Origin: DATDVT01 sp035289905
GTDB taxonomy: Archaea; Nanobdellota; Nanobdellia; SCGC-AAA011-G17; GW2011-AR18
Direction of reading: 5' to 3'
Assembly (NCBI GenBank): GCA_035289905.1
Contig: DATDVT010000046.1
Coordinates: 1 to 12,264, forward strand
DNA: 12,264 nt
How positions within the stretch are numbered: position 1 is the stretch's first letter; every line of letters begins with the position of its first letter. Under the pieces are notes generated by a model. It saw only the letters and a program-made list of their open reading frames with translations, was not told the origin of the DNA and did no database searches. The position numbers and the translations under genes are program-made. Shown one piece after another: positions 5,680-12,264 of the stretch.

Positions 5680-5767
5680 GGGCTCGTATTGTAAACGAGA
5701 AGCCTAACCTGGATATGGCACCAGCCTTCTAAGCTGGAGATTGTGGGTTCAAATCCTACCGGGCCCG
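5680..5767 (+). tRNA. tRNA-Arg (TCT) with a 13-base intron between positions 9 and 10
   Basis: The acceptor GGGCTCG pairs with CGGGCCC (one G-U pair), with discriminator G73. After the intron is removed the tRNA reads on as TA, then D-stem GCCT/TGGC, anticodon stem CCAGC/GCTGG, loop CTTCTAA (anticodon TCT at 5728-5730), variable loop AGATT and T-arm GTGGG-TTCAAAT-CCTAC. Mature length is 75 bases without CCA. Read unspliced, the acceptor and D-arm would be separated by 15 bases instead of 2, which is not a workable tRNA. Downstream T5 at 5769-5773 may end transcription. Confidence 0.9.
5689..5701 (+). other. Noncanonical 13-base tRNA intron (position 9/10)
   Basis: The excised segment is TTGTAAACGAGAA. 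It sits in a bulge-helix-bulge-like fold: outer helix TGGG/CCTA, central four-pair helix CTCG/CGAG, cuts at TA^T and AA^G, and a terminal loop. Cutting each three-base bulge after its second base joins G7-T8-A9 exactly to G10 of the D-stem, which supports the assignment. Confidence 0.75.
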
Positions 5768-5768
5768 A

Positions 5769-5773
5769 TTTTT
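5769..5773 (+). terminator. Oligo-T tract after tRNA-Arg
   Basis: T5 begins two bases after the discriminator. It is a plausible archaeal termination signal, though short. Confidence 0.3.
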
Positions 5774-5780
5774 AAAAAGA

Positions 5781-5790
5781 TTTATAAATT
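5781..5790 (+). promoter_or_regulatory. Box A of the MFS transporter gene
   Basis: TTTATAAATT is centred about 25 bases before the ATG at 5810, with no SD in between. It predicts a leaderless transcript. Confidence 0.55.
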
Positions 5791-5809
5791 AAAATATTAA
5801 ACTCCATTT

Positions 5810-7018
5810 ATGTTTAGAATAAAAGAGAGATTACCTAAAGGATGTAGCTTTACTCTATTTGTAGTCACATTTTTTTATAGTTTGGCTATAACATTTCTTT
5901 CACCTATCTTTCCTTTATTTATTAAACATTTAGTTGGAAATGAGGCATATGTTGGGTTTGTTATATCTTTTCAGGGAGTATTATGGATTTTATCTACGTT
6001 AGTTGTAGGCAAATTAATCTGTTTAACTGGAAAAACAAGAATGCTTAGAATTTCTTTATTTGGGTTAGGATTATCTTTTTTTGCTTTAGTCTTTGTAAAA
6101 AATATTTATTCTTTATTAGTCTTGGAAGTTTTTAAAACATTTTTTTCTACTGCTGCTGTTTTTGCGATATCTTTAATGATTAGAGATCATGTATCAAAAA
6201 AGAATATTGGCAGCACAGAAGGAGCTTATTTTTCTGTGACAAATAGTGCTTGGTTATTTGGTCCTTTATTAGGCGGATTAATCGCACAAGCATATGGTTT
6301 TAACCCAATATTTCTTATTGGAGGATTATTTTGTTTTAGTTCATTAATGATCTTTTTGTATGATGAACCCAAATATAATATTATAAAACAAGAAACAGAT
6401 AATGGATTTTATTCAAACATAAAAGATTATTTTAAACAAAGAGATTTAATTATTGTTTATTTAATGTCTATTTCTTTAGCATTTTGGTGGGTTTTTGTTT
6501 ATGCATATGTTCCTCTTTATCTTGCAGATTTAGGTGAAAAAATTATTGGTTACATTCTAGCTGCTTTAGTTTTACCTTTAATCTTATTGGAATTACCAAT
6601 AGGCAGATTAGCAGATAAAGGGAGTTATAAATGGTTATTCTTTATCGGATTTTTTTTATTAGGGAGTATAGCTATATTCTTGAGTTTTGTAGACAATTTT
6701 TTGATTTTCGCTATATTGATAATCTCCGCAAGTGTTGGCGCAGCTATAATTGAGCCATTAAGAGAAGCACATTTATTTAAAATTATTAAATCAAAAGATA
6801 CAAGAAGATTTTTAGTTGTATTTAGAACAGGCTATGAACTAGGGTATTTAATCTCTCCGATTATCTTCTCATTGGTATTGATTAAAAACAATACTAATTA
6901 TTCAGATTTGTTTCTTATTATTGGTATTTTAATGTTAATATTTGCTTTAATAAGTTTATTTATAAAAGAACATAAAAAAATTAAAGGAGAAGTTAAAATC
7001 CCCGTTATTAAAAAGTAA
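5810..7018 (+). CDS. Major facilitator superfamily (MFS) transporter
   Basis: This 402-residue integral membrane protein has about 12 hydrophobic segments in the usual two-bundle MFS layout. The loop between TM2 and TM3 has a motif-A-like sequence, G67-K-L-I-C-L-T-G-K-T-R, lacking the central Asp. The equivalent second-half loop (about 262-272) reads PIGRLADKG and retains the Asp. An antiporter-type TM5 with repeated Gly/Pro (N-S-A-W-L-F-G-P-L-L-G-G) follows at about 144-155. A polar central loop at about 185-215 separates the halves. The substrate cannot be read from the sequence; similar proteins are annotated as drug or sugar efflux permeases. It has its own promoter and is probably monocistronic. 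It is followed after 48 bases by leuS, which also has its own box A. Confidence 0.85.
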   Translation: MFRIKERLPKGCSFTLFVVTFFYSLAITFLSPIFPLFIKHLVGNEAYVGFVISFQGVLWILSTLVVGKLICLTGKTRMLRISLFGLGLSFFALVFVKNIYSLLVLEVFKTFFSTAAVFAISLMIRDHVSKKNIGSTEGAYFSVTNSAWLFGPLLGGLIAQAYGFNPIFLIGGLFCFSSLMIFLYDEPKYNIIKQETDNGFYSNIKDYFKQRDLIIVYLMSISLAFWWVFVYAYVPLYLADLGEKIIGYILAALVLPLILLELPIGRLADKGSYKWLFFIGFFLLGSIAIFLSFVDNFLIFAILIISASVGAAIIEPLREAHLFKIIKSKDTRRFLVVFRTGYELGYLISPIIFSLVLIKNNTNYSDLFLIIGILMLIFALISLFIKEHKKIKGEVKIPVIKK

Positions 7019-7036
7019 GATAGTTAAAGAAGTAAA

Positions 7037-7046
7037 TTTTAAATAT
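7037..7046 (+). promoter_or_regulatory. Box A of leuS
   Basis: TTTTAAATAT is centred about 26 bases before the ATG at 7067. No SD is present, predicting a leaderless mRNA. Confidence 0.55.
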
Positions 7047-7066
7047 CCATCTCATTATATTTATTC

Positions 7067-9880
7067 ATGTTTAAAGAAATAGAAAAAAAATGGCAAAAAA
7101 AATGGGAAGCAGCTAAAATATTTGAAGTAAAAGAAGAAAAGAAAGAAAAATTCTTCATCACAACCCCATATCCTTATATTTCTGGAAGTCTGCATATTGG
7201 ACATGCTAGGGTTGTCATAGAAGCTGATGTTTTCTCTAGATATCAACGAATGTTAAATAAAAACGTTCTTTTTCCATTAGCTTTCCATATATCTGGAACA
7301 CCAGTTTTAAGTATTTCACTAGCTATAAAAAATAAAGACCAAAAAAAAATTGATTTATATAAAAGGTACATACAAACATATGTAAAAAATGAAAAAGAGA
7401 TTGAACAAATAGTAAACTCTTTTGAAGACCCACAAAAAATTGTAGATTTTTTTATTCCTAAAATGAAGGATGAATTTAAAACACTCGGTCTAGGAATTGA
7501 TTGGAGAAGGTCATTTACTTCTGGAGATATTGAACATCAAGCCCTAGTTGAATGGCAATTTAAAAAATATATAAAGAAAAATTATTTAATCCAAGGAAAA
7601 TATCCTATTTTGTTTAGTAAAACTTTAAATAATGCAGTTGGTGAGGATGATATTCAAGAAGGAGATACTAATCCTGTTAAAATTCAGGAATTTACATTAG
7701 TGAAATTCAAATTTAATGATTATTTTTTGGTCGCTGCAACCCTAAGACCAGAAACCTTATTTGGTCAAACAAACCTATGGATAGATCCCAATTTAAACTA
7801 TATAAAAACTAAAATAGATAAAGAAAAATGGATTATTAGTGAAGAATGTGTTGAAAAATTAAAATATCAAGATAAAAAAGTTAAAAAAATTGGGATTATA
7901 AATGGTAGGGAATTAATAGGAAAATTTGTTTTTGCTCCAATGATCGAGAAAGATATTATTATACTCCCCTCTACACACTGTGACAGCAAAATAGGAACAG
8001 GTATTGTTACTTCTGTACCTAGTGATGCTCCTTTTGATTATATAGCTTTAAAAGAATTACAAGAATCTAAAAAATTATGTGAAGAATATACTTTAGATTA
8101 CAAATATATAAATAATATTAAACTTAAACCAATTATAAAATCTAAAGATTTTGGAGATTTCCCTGCTAAAGAGCTTTGTGAAAAATTAAATATTAAAACT
8201 TTAAATCAAAAAGATAAATTAATGGAAGCAACACAAGAAATTTATAAAATAAGTTATCATACAGGGATAATGAATTCTAGTAAATATAAAGGAGTATTAG
8301 TTTCTATTGCAAAAGAGAAAATGAAACAAGAATTAATTAAAAAAAATAAAGGAGCTATTCTTTATGAAACTTCTAGAATTGGTTATTCTAGAGATGGTGG
8401 TGAAGTAATCGTTGCGATTATTGATGGACAGTGGTTTTTGGATTTTAATGCAAAAGGTTGGAAAAATAAGGCCAAAAAATGTTTGAAGAACATAGAATTA
8501 TGGCCTGAAAAATACAGAAAACAATTTGAAGATGTTTTTGAGTGGTTAGACAAGAGACCATGCGCAAGAAAAAGAGGTTTAGGAACTAAATTACCCTTTG
8601 ATAAAGAATGGGTTATAGAATCTTTATCTGATTCAACAATTTATATGTCTTTATATCCAATTATACATTTTATTAGAGAAAACAAAATAAAAAAAGAACA
8701 ACTAAATTACTATTTTTTTGATTATGTCTTATTATCTAATGGTAATTTGAAAGATATTGTAAAAAGAACAAAGATTAATGAAGAACTTTTAAAGAAAATG
8801 AATAAGGAATTCAAATATTGGTATCCTTTTGATCATAGACATACATTTACAGCGCATTTATCAAATCATCTGTCATTTATGTTATTCGCACACACAGCCA
8901 TTTTTAATAAAAAATTTTGGCCTAAAAGAATCTCTTTTCATGGAATAATTCTTTCAGAAGGAGAGAAAATGAGTAAATCAAAAGGAAATGCTATTTCTTT
9001 AATAGATATCCAAGAAAAGTATAGTTGCGATGTATTTAGGGCATATATTTGCAATTCTACTAGTGTAGAAAGTACATTTAATTGGGATTCTAGTAAAGTA
9101 GAAATTATGAAAAAACATCTTTCTAATTTATTTAATATTCTTAAAAAAATACAGGAAAACAAAGAAAAAAAGGATTATTCTAATTATAAATCATTTATTT
9201 CTAAAACAGAAAGATCAATTAAGAAAGCAAAAGAGTCTTTAGATATCATGGATTTAAGAGAATATTCCAATATTGTTTTGTACGATATGTATAATAATTA
9301 TAAAAAAATCAAAAGTGATGATGTAAATTGTTATATCTATGATAAATGGATTAGAATGTTAACGCCATTAATACCACATATTGCTGAAGAATTATGGGAT
9401 AATAGTAATTTTGTCTCTCTAGCTGAATGGCCAGAATATGATGAAAAAAAGATAGATTTAGTAGCCGAGTACAAAGAAGATTTATTAAACCAATTAAAAG
9501 AAGATATAAGAAAAATTAAAGAATTAATTAAAAAAGATAGGCTTTCCAAAATTACCATATATATTGCAGATGCTTGGAAATATGAATTTGCTCATACATT
9601 TAAAGAACTTATAAAAAATACATACAATCAAAATGAGATAATCAATTCCTTCATGAAAACCAATTTAAAAAAAAGAGGTAATGAAATTGTTAGATTAATT
9701 AGTTCTTGGCTAAAAGATCAAAGTAAAGTTCCAGAGATTATTCTAGATAAAGACAAAGAATTAAAGTTAATCCTAGAAAATAAAAATATATTAGAAGAAG
9801 AATTTAATTGTTCTGTAATTATTCAAGAGAAAAGTCATAAAAAGGCAATACCAGGTAGACCAGCAATATTCTTAGAATAA
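7067..9880 (+). CDS. leuS: Leucyl-tRNA synthetase, archaeal/eukaryotic type
   Basis: The enzyme charges tRNA-Leu with leucine. The 937-residue length fits archaeal LeuRS. The class I HIGH motif is HIGH at 43-46, within Y-I-S-G-S-L-H-I-G-H-A-R. The KMSKS loop is at 634-638, followed by GNAISL. Between them lies the CP1 editing domain, which starts around residue 200 and includes the threonine-rich editing motif T-L-R-P-E-T-L-F-G-Q-T-N (about 225-236). That motif is characteristic of LeuRS rather than IleRS or ValRS. The anticodon-binding helical domain covers about 680-800. The C-terminus ends with the archaeal-type I-P-G-R-P-A-I-F-L-E. All catalytic landmarks are intact. A box A at about -26 supports the ATG. 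Confidence 0.95.
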   Translation: MFKEIEKKWQKKWEAAKIFEVKEEKKEKFFITTPYPYISGSLHIGHARVVIEADVFSRYQRMLNKNVLFPLAFHISGTPVLSISLAIKNKDQKKIDLYKRYIQTYVKNEKEIEQIVNSFEDPQKIVDFFIPKMKDEFKTLGLGIDWRRSFTSGDIEHQALVEWQFKKYIKKNYLIQGKYPILFSKTLNNAVGEDDIQEGDTNPVKIQEFTLVKFKFNDYFLVAATLRPETLFGQTNLWIDPNLNYIKTKIDKEKWIISEECVEKLKYQDKKVKKIGIINGRELIGKFVFAPMIEKDIIILPSTHCDSKIGTGIVTSVPSDAPFDYIALKELQESKKLCEEYTLDYKYINNIKLKPIIKSKDFGDFPAKELCEKLNIKTLNQKDKLMEATQEIYKISYHTGIMNSSKYKGVLVSIAKEKMKQELIKKNKGAILYETSRIGYSRDGGEVIVAIIDGQWFLDFNAKGWKNKAKKCLKNIELWPEKYRKQFEDVFEWLDKRPCARKRGLGTKLPFDKEWVIESLSDSTIYMSLYPIIHFIRENKIKKEQLNYYFFDYVLLSNGNLKDIVKRTKINEELLKKMNKEFKYWYPFDHRHTFTAHLSNHLSFMLFAHTAIFNKKFWPKRISFHGIILSEGEKMSKSKGNAISLIDIQEKYSCDVFRAYICNSTSVESTFNWDSSKVEIMKKHLSNLFNILKKIQENKEKKDYSNYKSFISKTERSIKKAKESLDIMDLREYSNIVLYDMYNNYKKIKSDDVNCYIYDKWIRMLTPLIPHIAEELWDNSNFVSLAEWPEYDEKKIDLVAEYKEDLLNQLKEDIRKIKELIKKDRLSKITIYIADAWKYEFAHTFKELIKNTYNQNEIINSFMKTNLKKRGNEIVRLISSWLKDQSKVPEIILDKDKELKLILENKNILEEEFNCSVIIQEKSHKKAIPGRPAIFLE

Positions 9881-9881
9881 C

Positions 9882-9890
9882 CTTTAAATA
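9882..9890 (+). promoter_or_regulatory. Box A of the 65-residue protein gene
   Basis: CTTTAAATA starts two bases after the leuS stop codon and predicts a TSS near 9912, giving a leader of about 17 bases. Confidence 0.5.
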
Positions 9891-9915
9891 CTCTCAGCTT
9901 TTTAAAAAACCCACC

Positions 9916-9923
9916 AAGGAGGG
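9916..9923 (+). promoter_or_regulatory. Strong Shine-Dalgarno of the 65-residue protein gene
   Basis: AAGGAGGG lies six bases before the ATG at 9930 and supports this start and active translation. Confidence 0.7.
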
Positions 9924-9929
9924 TTAACT

Positions 9930-10127
9930 ATGCAACAAGACTATAATCCTATTGACTCGAGAAATCTAACTATTTATCAAGTTATTGAGGAATATAGGGG
10001 ATTAGGAGAAATTCATGTTAAAACATTAATTCATGAATTAAGAGAAAAAGGCATTGATTTAAGAAAGGTTAGTAGATTAGAAGGAGATTTATTATTCCTT
10101 AGAAAATATTACGATAGTTTTAATTGA
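9930..10127 (+). CDS. Small conserved-looking protein of unknown function (65 residues)
   Basis: I do not recognise a family. The product has no signal peptide, TM segment or cysteine, so it is probably a soluble cytoplasmic protein. After a disordered start (MQQDYNPIDSRN) it appears mostly helical: a helix at about 13-22 (L-T-I-Y-Q-V-I-E-E-Y), a G-L-G turn, a helix at about 27-40 (I-H-V-K-T-L-I-H-E-L-R-E-K-G), and a last helix at about 48-63. The three-helix spacing is compatible with a small helix-turn-helix or protein-interaction fold, but no diagnostic residues prove DNA binding. A dedicated box A, a strong SD and a clean stop argue that the gene is real and well expressed. It is flanked by leuS and a separately promoted regulator operon. 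Confidence 0.7.
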   Translation: MQQDYNPIDSRNLTIYQVIEEYRGLGEIHVKTLIHELREKGIDLRKVSRLEGDLLFLRKYYDSFN

Positions 10128-10145
10128 AATTAAAGTCAAAACTAC

Positions 10146-10153
10146 ATTTAAAT
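10146..10153 (+). promoter_or_regulatory. Box A of the regulator/membrane-protein operon
   Basis: ATTTAAAT within ACATTTAAATACT is centred about 26 bases before the ATG at 10176. There is no SD, so the first gene is predicted to be leaderless. Confidence 0.55.
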
Positions 10154-10175
10154 ACTTTATTTTATCTTATAATCT

Positions 10176-10757
10176 ATGACAAATGAAAAGTTTTTAATGG
10201 TTTCTTTAGAAGAAGATAAAAGTAAAGAATTAGCTCAGATTATTTCGAATGTTACTGCAAGAAAAATATTAGATTTTTTAAGTGAAAATAATTATTGTGA
10301 ATCAGACATATCCAAAAAAATGAATTTACCTATAAGCACAGTGCATTATAACATTCAAGCACTATTAAAAAATAATTTAATTGAAGAAAAAGATTTTTTA
10401 TGGAGTGAAAAGGGTAAAAAAATAAATATCTATGGTTTAGCTAATAAACTAATTATAATTGCCCCTAAAGGTCAAAAAGAAAACTTTTTAGATAAGATTA
10501 AAGGAATTTTACCTGTTGCTTTAATTGGTTTTTTAGTATCTGGAATATTGTGGTTGACAAGAAGAGCTACTACTTCTCAAATTAATGAGTTTGCTAGTGA
10601 AAAGATGGTTGCAACTGATGCTATACTAGCAAATTTATCTGGAGTAGCTGTAGAACAAGTAGAATTTAATTATGCATTTTGGTTTTTTTTAGGGGTTGTT
10701 TTTGTAATTTTTGTGTACATTATATTTGTCTATATTAAATCTAGGAGGATGAAATAA
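10176..10757 (+). CDS. Membrane-anchored winged-helix (ArsR/MarR-like) transcription regulator
   Basis: Residues about 20-95 form a winged helix-turn-helix. N-V-T-A-R-K-I-L-D-F-L-S (25-36) opens the domain, C-E-S-D-I-S-K-K-M-N-L-P (41-52) is the support helix, and the recognition helix I-S-T-V-H-Y-N-I-Q-A-L (53-63) resembles the ArsR-type STVxxHLxxL pattern. The wing follows at about 70-88. Two TM segments (about 110-127 and 166-188) flank an external loop of roughly 38 residues. The N-terminal DNA-binding domain and the Lys/Arg-rich C-terminus should both be cytoplasmic. This arrangement suggests a one-component sensor tied to the envelope. The next gene starts right after this stop codon, so the membrane protein it encodes is the likely partner or target. 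The signal and regulon are unknown. Confidence 0.8.
   Translation: MTNEKFLMVSLEEDKSKELAQIISNVTARKILDFLSENNYCESDISKKMNLPISTVHYNIQALLKNNLIEEKDFLWSEKGKKINIYGLANKLIIIAPKGQKENFLDKIKGILPVALIGFLVSGILWLTRRATTSQINEFASEKMVATDAILANLSGVAVEQVEFNYAFWFFLGVVFVIFVYIIFVYIKSRRMK
10743..10748 (+). promoter_or_regulatory. Shine-Dalgarno for the second gene of the operon
   Basis: AGGAGG lies inside the last codons of the regulator gene, nine bases before the ATG at 10758. It supports that start and coupled translation. Confidence 0.65.
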
Positions 10758-12128
10758 ATGATGAAAGTAAATAATTTTCAATATGCCAAAAATTGTAAAT
10801 TTTTTAGCATGAAAAAAATAATCGTTTTTTTGGTATGTATAGTTTTTTTAGTAAACTTTGTTTTTGCTATGATGCCATATCCTGTACAACAAGGGCAAAC
10901 AGAACAATATTATACTATTGTTTATGATGCAGAGGGTGAAGCAGAAATAGCTGCTAGAATTCTAATACATAATTATGGAGATGAAGCTATAAAAAATTTG
11001 AAAGCTGAGATTCCAGGTAGAAGTATAAGGATGATTGGCGCAGTACAAGAATATTATGATACTATAAAAAGATGCAGTTATTATGAAGATGTATGTGCAG
11101 GAGATGAATATAATTGTGATGAAGGAATTTGTATTTATAAAGAAGAGGGATGTTCAAAAGTTTGTTCTCAGGAATATGAAGAGCAAACTTGGCCTCCAAA
11201 ATATCATAATCTAAAATATGAACAAGAGATTTTATCTGATTCTATTGTGTTTAATTTTAATTTTGAAAAAGAAATAAAATCTCAGAAGGATGCCACTTTA
11301 ATACTTTACTATAAATCTGAAGATTATACTACTAAAAAAGAGAATATATTTAATTTTGATTTTGAAACTCTAAAGATAAATTATGATACGAGTTATATTA
11401 GCATAGGTGTTGATGTAGATAATAATCTATATTTAGAAAATGTAGATAGTCAAGTAGAATATAGAGATAATAGCTATTTTACTGGTTTTAGTGAGGCAAT
11501 GACAAGTGCAAAAATGACACCAGATTATGTTGGAAATATTGGTTATGGTAGCTATCATAAAGATGCGAATAGTTTAGATCCATTAGAAAGTTTTCATGTT
11601 ACTGGAAGATATGCCAAAAGTTGGTACGATTTAAATAAAAAATTAGTTTTAGGTGGAATTTTTGGTGGATTAATATTATTGGGTTTAATCATTATTGGAC
11701 TAGTCTTTGTTGTAAAAAAACTAAATAAAAATAATTTAAGAGGAAAATTAATCTTAAGCGGATTTTTTAGTGCTTTAGTAACTATTAGTATATGGGTTAT
11801 AATTTCTATTTTTAAGAATAATTTGAATGATTGGATTGGATGGCAATATTCTAGTTTAGTTTTTGGTTTATTTATAGTTGCTGCAGTTTTATTGACTTTA
11901 GTTTGTATAGTTGGTCCAGTGATTTATTTTTGGAGCAAATATAATGCAATAACTGGTGTTTGGGCTTTAGTCTCTTTTGTGATTTGGCTATTTATTTTTG
12001 GAGTGATTATTGCAATAATCTTTGGAATTTTGAATAAACCAGAACAAATTTATCCAATGTACGAAAGAGGAGTTTATACTGATCAAGTATTTTCAGGTGT
12101 AGTAGAACCTGCTATTATGACTGATTAG
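10758..12128 (+). CDS. Cys-rich membrane protein with exported N-terminal domain and four TM segments
   Basis: No known family was recognised. The 456-residue product has a hydrophobic signal sequence at about 19-38 (Lys19-Lys20, then I-I-V-F-L-V). An exported domain of about 39-290 follows. It looks beta-rich and contains six cysteines in 31 residues (106, 113, 120, 125, 132, 136), enough for three disulfides or a metal-binding knuckle. Four TM segments lie at about 296-320, 331-352, 366-390 and 398-424, and a 30-residue Tyr/Glu-containing tail is predicted outside. The start at 10758 is chosen for its SD; the Met at 10809 directly before the signal sequence is an alternative but has neither SD nor box A. 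The gene abuts the membrane-bound wHTH gene without a gap, so the two likely form a sensor/regulator or regulated-envelope pair. Confidence 0.75.
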   Translation: MMKVNNFQYAKNCKFFSMKKIIVFLVCIVFLVNFVFAMMPYPVQQGQTEQYYTIVYDAEGEAEIAARILIHNYGDEAIKNLKAEIPGRSIRMIGAVQEYYDTIKRCSYYEDVCAGDEYNCDEGICIYKEEGCSKVCSQEYEEQTWPPKYHNLKYEQEILSDSIVFNFNFEKEIKSQKDATLILYYKSEDYTTKKENIFNFDFETLKINYDTSYISIGVDVDNNLYLENVDSQVEYRDNSYFTGFSEAMTSAKMTPDYVGNIGYGSYHKDANSLDPLESFHVTGRYAKSWYDLNKKLVLGGIFGGLILLGLIIIGLVFVVKKLNKNNLRGKLILSGFFSALVTISIWVIISIFKNNLNDWIGWQYSSLVFGLFIVAAVLLTLVCIVGPVIYFWSKYNAITGVWALVSFVIWLFIFGVIIAIIFGILNKPEQIYPMYERGVYTDQVFSGVVEPAIMTD

Positions 12129-12132
12129 AAAG

Positions 12133-12153
12133 CTTTTTATTTCTTTATTTTTT
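12133..12153 (+). terminator. T-rich tract after the operon, possibly doubling as box A for the next gene
   Basis: Runs of T5 and T6 follow the TAG at 12128 and could terminate the operon transcript. CTTTTTATTT at 12133-12142 is also about 26 bases before the ATG at 12164, so it may serve as a weak box A. Neither role is certain. Confidence 0.35.
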
Positions 12154-12163
12154 AGTAGTAAAT

Positions 12164-12264
12164 ATGTTTCATAAGGATATATATAATTGGATTAATGAAC
12201 TAGAGAGAGAAAAATTAGTTATATTAGGCGAAAGCCATGATGATTCTTGGTGTGAATTATTTGA
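12164..12264 (+). CDS. 5' fragment of an unknown gene
   Basis: An ATG at 12164 opens a frame that stays open to the window end (33 full codons). The product starts MFHKDIYNWINELEREKLVI and continues with L-G-E-S-H-D-D. There is no SD, and a T-rich possible box A sits at the usual leaderless distance. The visible part is too short to assign. The strand followed by L-G-E-x-H-D is reminiscent of hydrolase-like folds such as the erythromycin-esterase or ChaN/Tiki type (L-G-E-x-H), but this is only a weak resemblance. Confidence 0.5.
   Translation, partial: MFHKDIYNWINELEREKLVILGESHDDSWCELF

Noticed and set aside
7061..7246. Phe-rich antisense frame at the leuS start
   Set aside because: It is the complement of the Lys/Glu-rich LeuRS N-terminus and the leuS leader; composition alone explains it.
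7067..9880. Isoleucyl- or valyl-tRNA synthetase instead of LeuRS
   Set aside because: The editing motif T-L-R-P-E-T-L-F-G-Q-T-N and the C-terminal I-P-G-R-P-A-I are LeuRS features; IleRS and ValRS have different signatures here.
10809..10811. Met at 10809 as the start of the Cys-rich membrane protein
   Set aside because: It would give a cleaner signal peptide, but it lacks an SD or correctly spaced box A, whereas 10758 has AGGAGG nine bases upstream.

Overview
The window looks like a chromosomal segment of a small-genome, AT-rich archaeon, most likely a DPANN lineage of the Woesearchaeota/Pacearchaeota kind. This placement is an inference from gene content and has not been checked by phylogeny. 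The archaeal evidence is: a LeuRS of the archaeal type, a Taw3 (TYW3) wyosine protein, a THUMP/Trm11-type tRNA methyltransferase, two intron-containing tRNAs, and TATA boxes (box A) lying about 25 bases upstream of start codons that have no Shine-Dalgarno (SD) sequence.

Layout. 1-873 is the 3' part of a U32 peptidase-family gene, probably an RNA-hydroxylation enzyme. 926-2041 is a Trm11-like methyltransferase. 2174-3925 is a large, acidic, membrane-anchored surface protein with Ig-like domains, probably S-layer related. 3948-4253 is a minimal O6-alkylguanine-DNA alkyltransferase. It faces a minus-strand group made of tRNA-Cys (5276-5172), an amidase/PGRP-fold protein (5164-4799) and Taw3 (4809-4300). 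Divergent from tRNA-Cys, and apparently sharing its TATA region, is a small acidic lipoprotein (5343-5603). Next come tRNA-Arg(UCU) (5680-5767), an MFS transporter (5810-7018), leucyl-tRNA synthetase (7067-9880) and a 65-residue unknown protein with a strong SD (9930-10127). A two-gene operon follows: a membrane-anchored winged-helix regulator (10176-10757) and a Cys-rich four-TM surface protein (10758-12128). The start of an unknown gene (12164 onward) runs off the window.

Themes. Much of the window concerns tRNA: two tRNA genes, a synthetase and two or three RNA-modification proteins. The rest is mostly cell surface and membrane. Initiation signals fall into two classes. Housekeeping genes appear leaderless, with box A about 25 bases before the ATG. 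Secreted or small proteins have a strong SD and a short leader. The most unusual items are a 13-base intron between positions 9 and 10 of tRNA-Arg, a tRNA-Cys gene ending 7 bases before the amidase start codon, a cytoplasmic PGRP-fold amidase in an archaeon, and the wHTH/membrane-sensor operon. No CRISPR array, insertion sequence or obvious prophage was seen, and no stretch over 300 bases lacks a gene.
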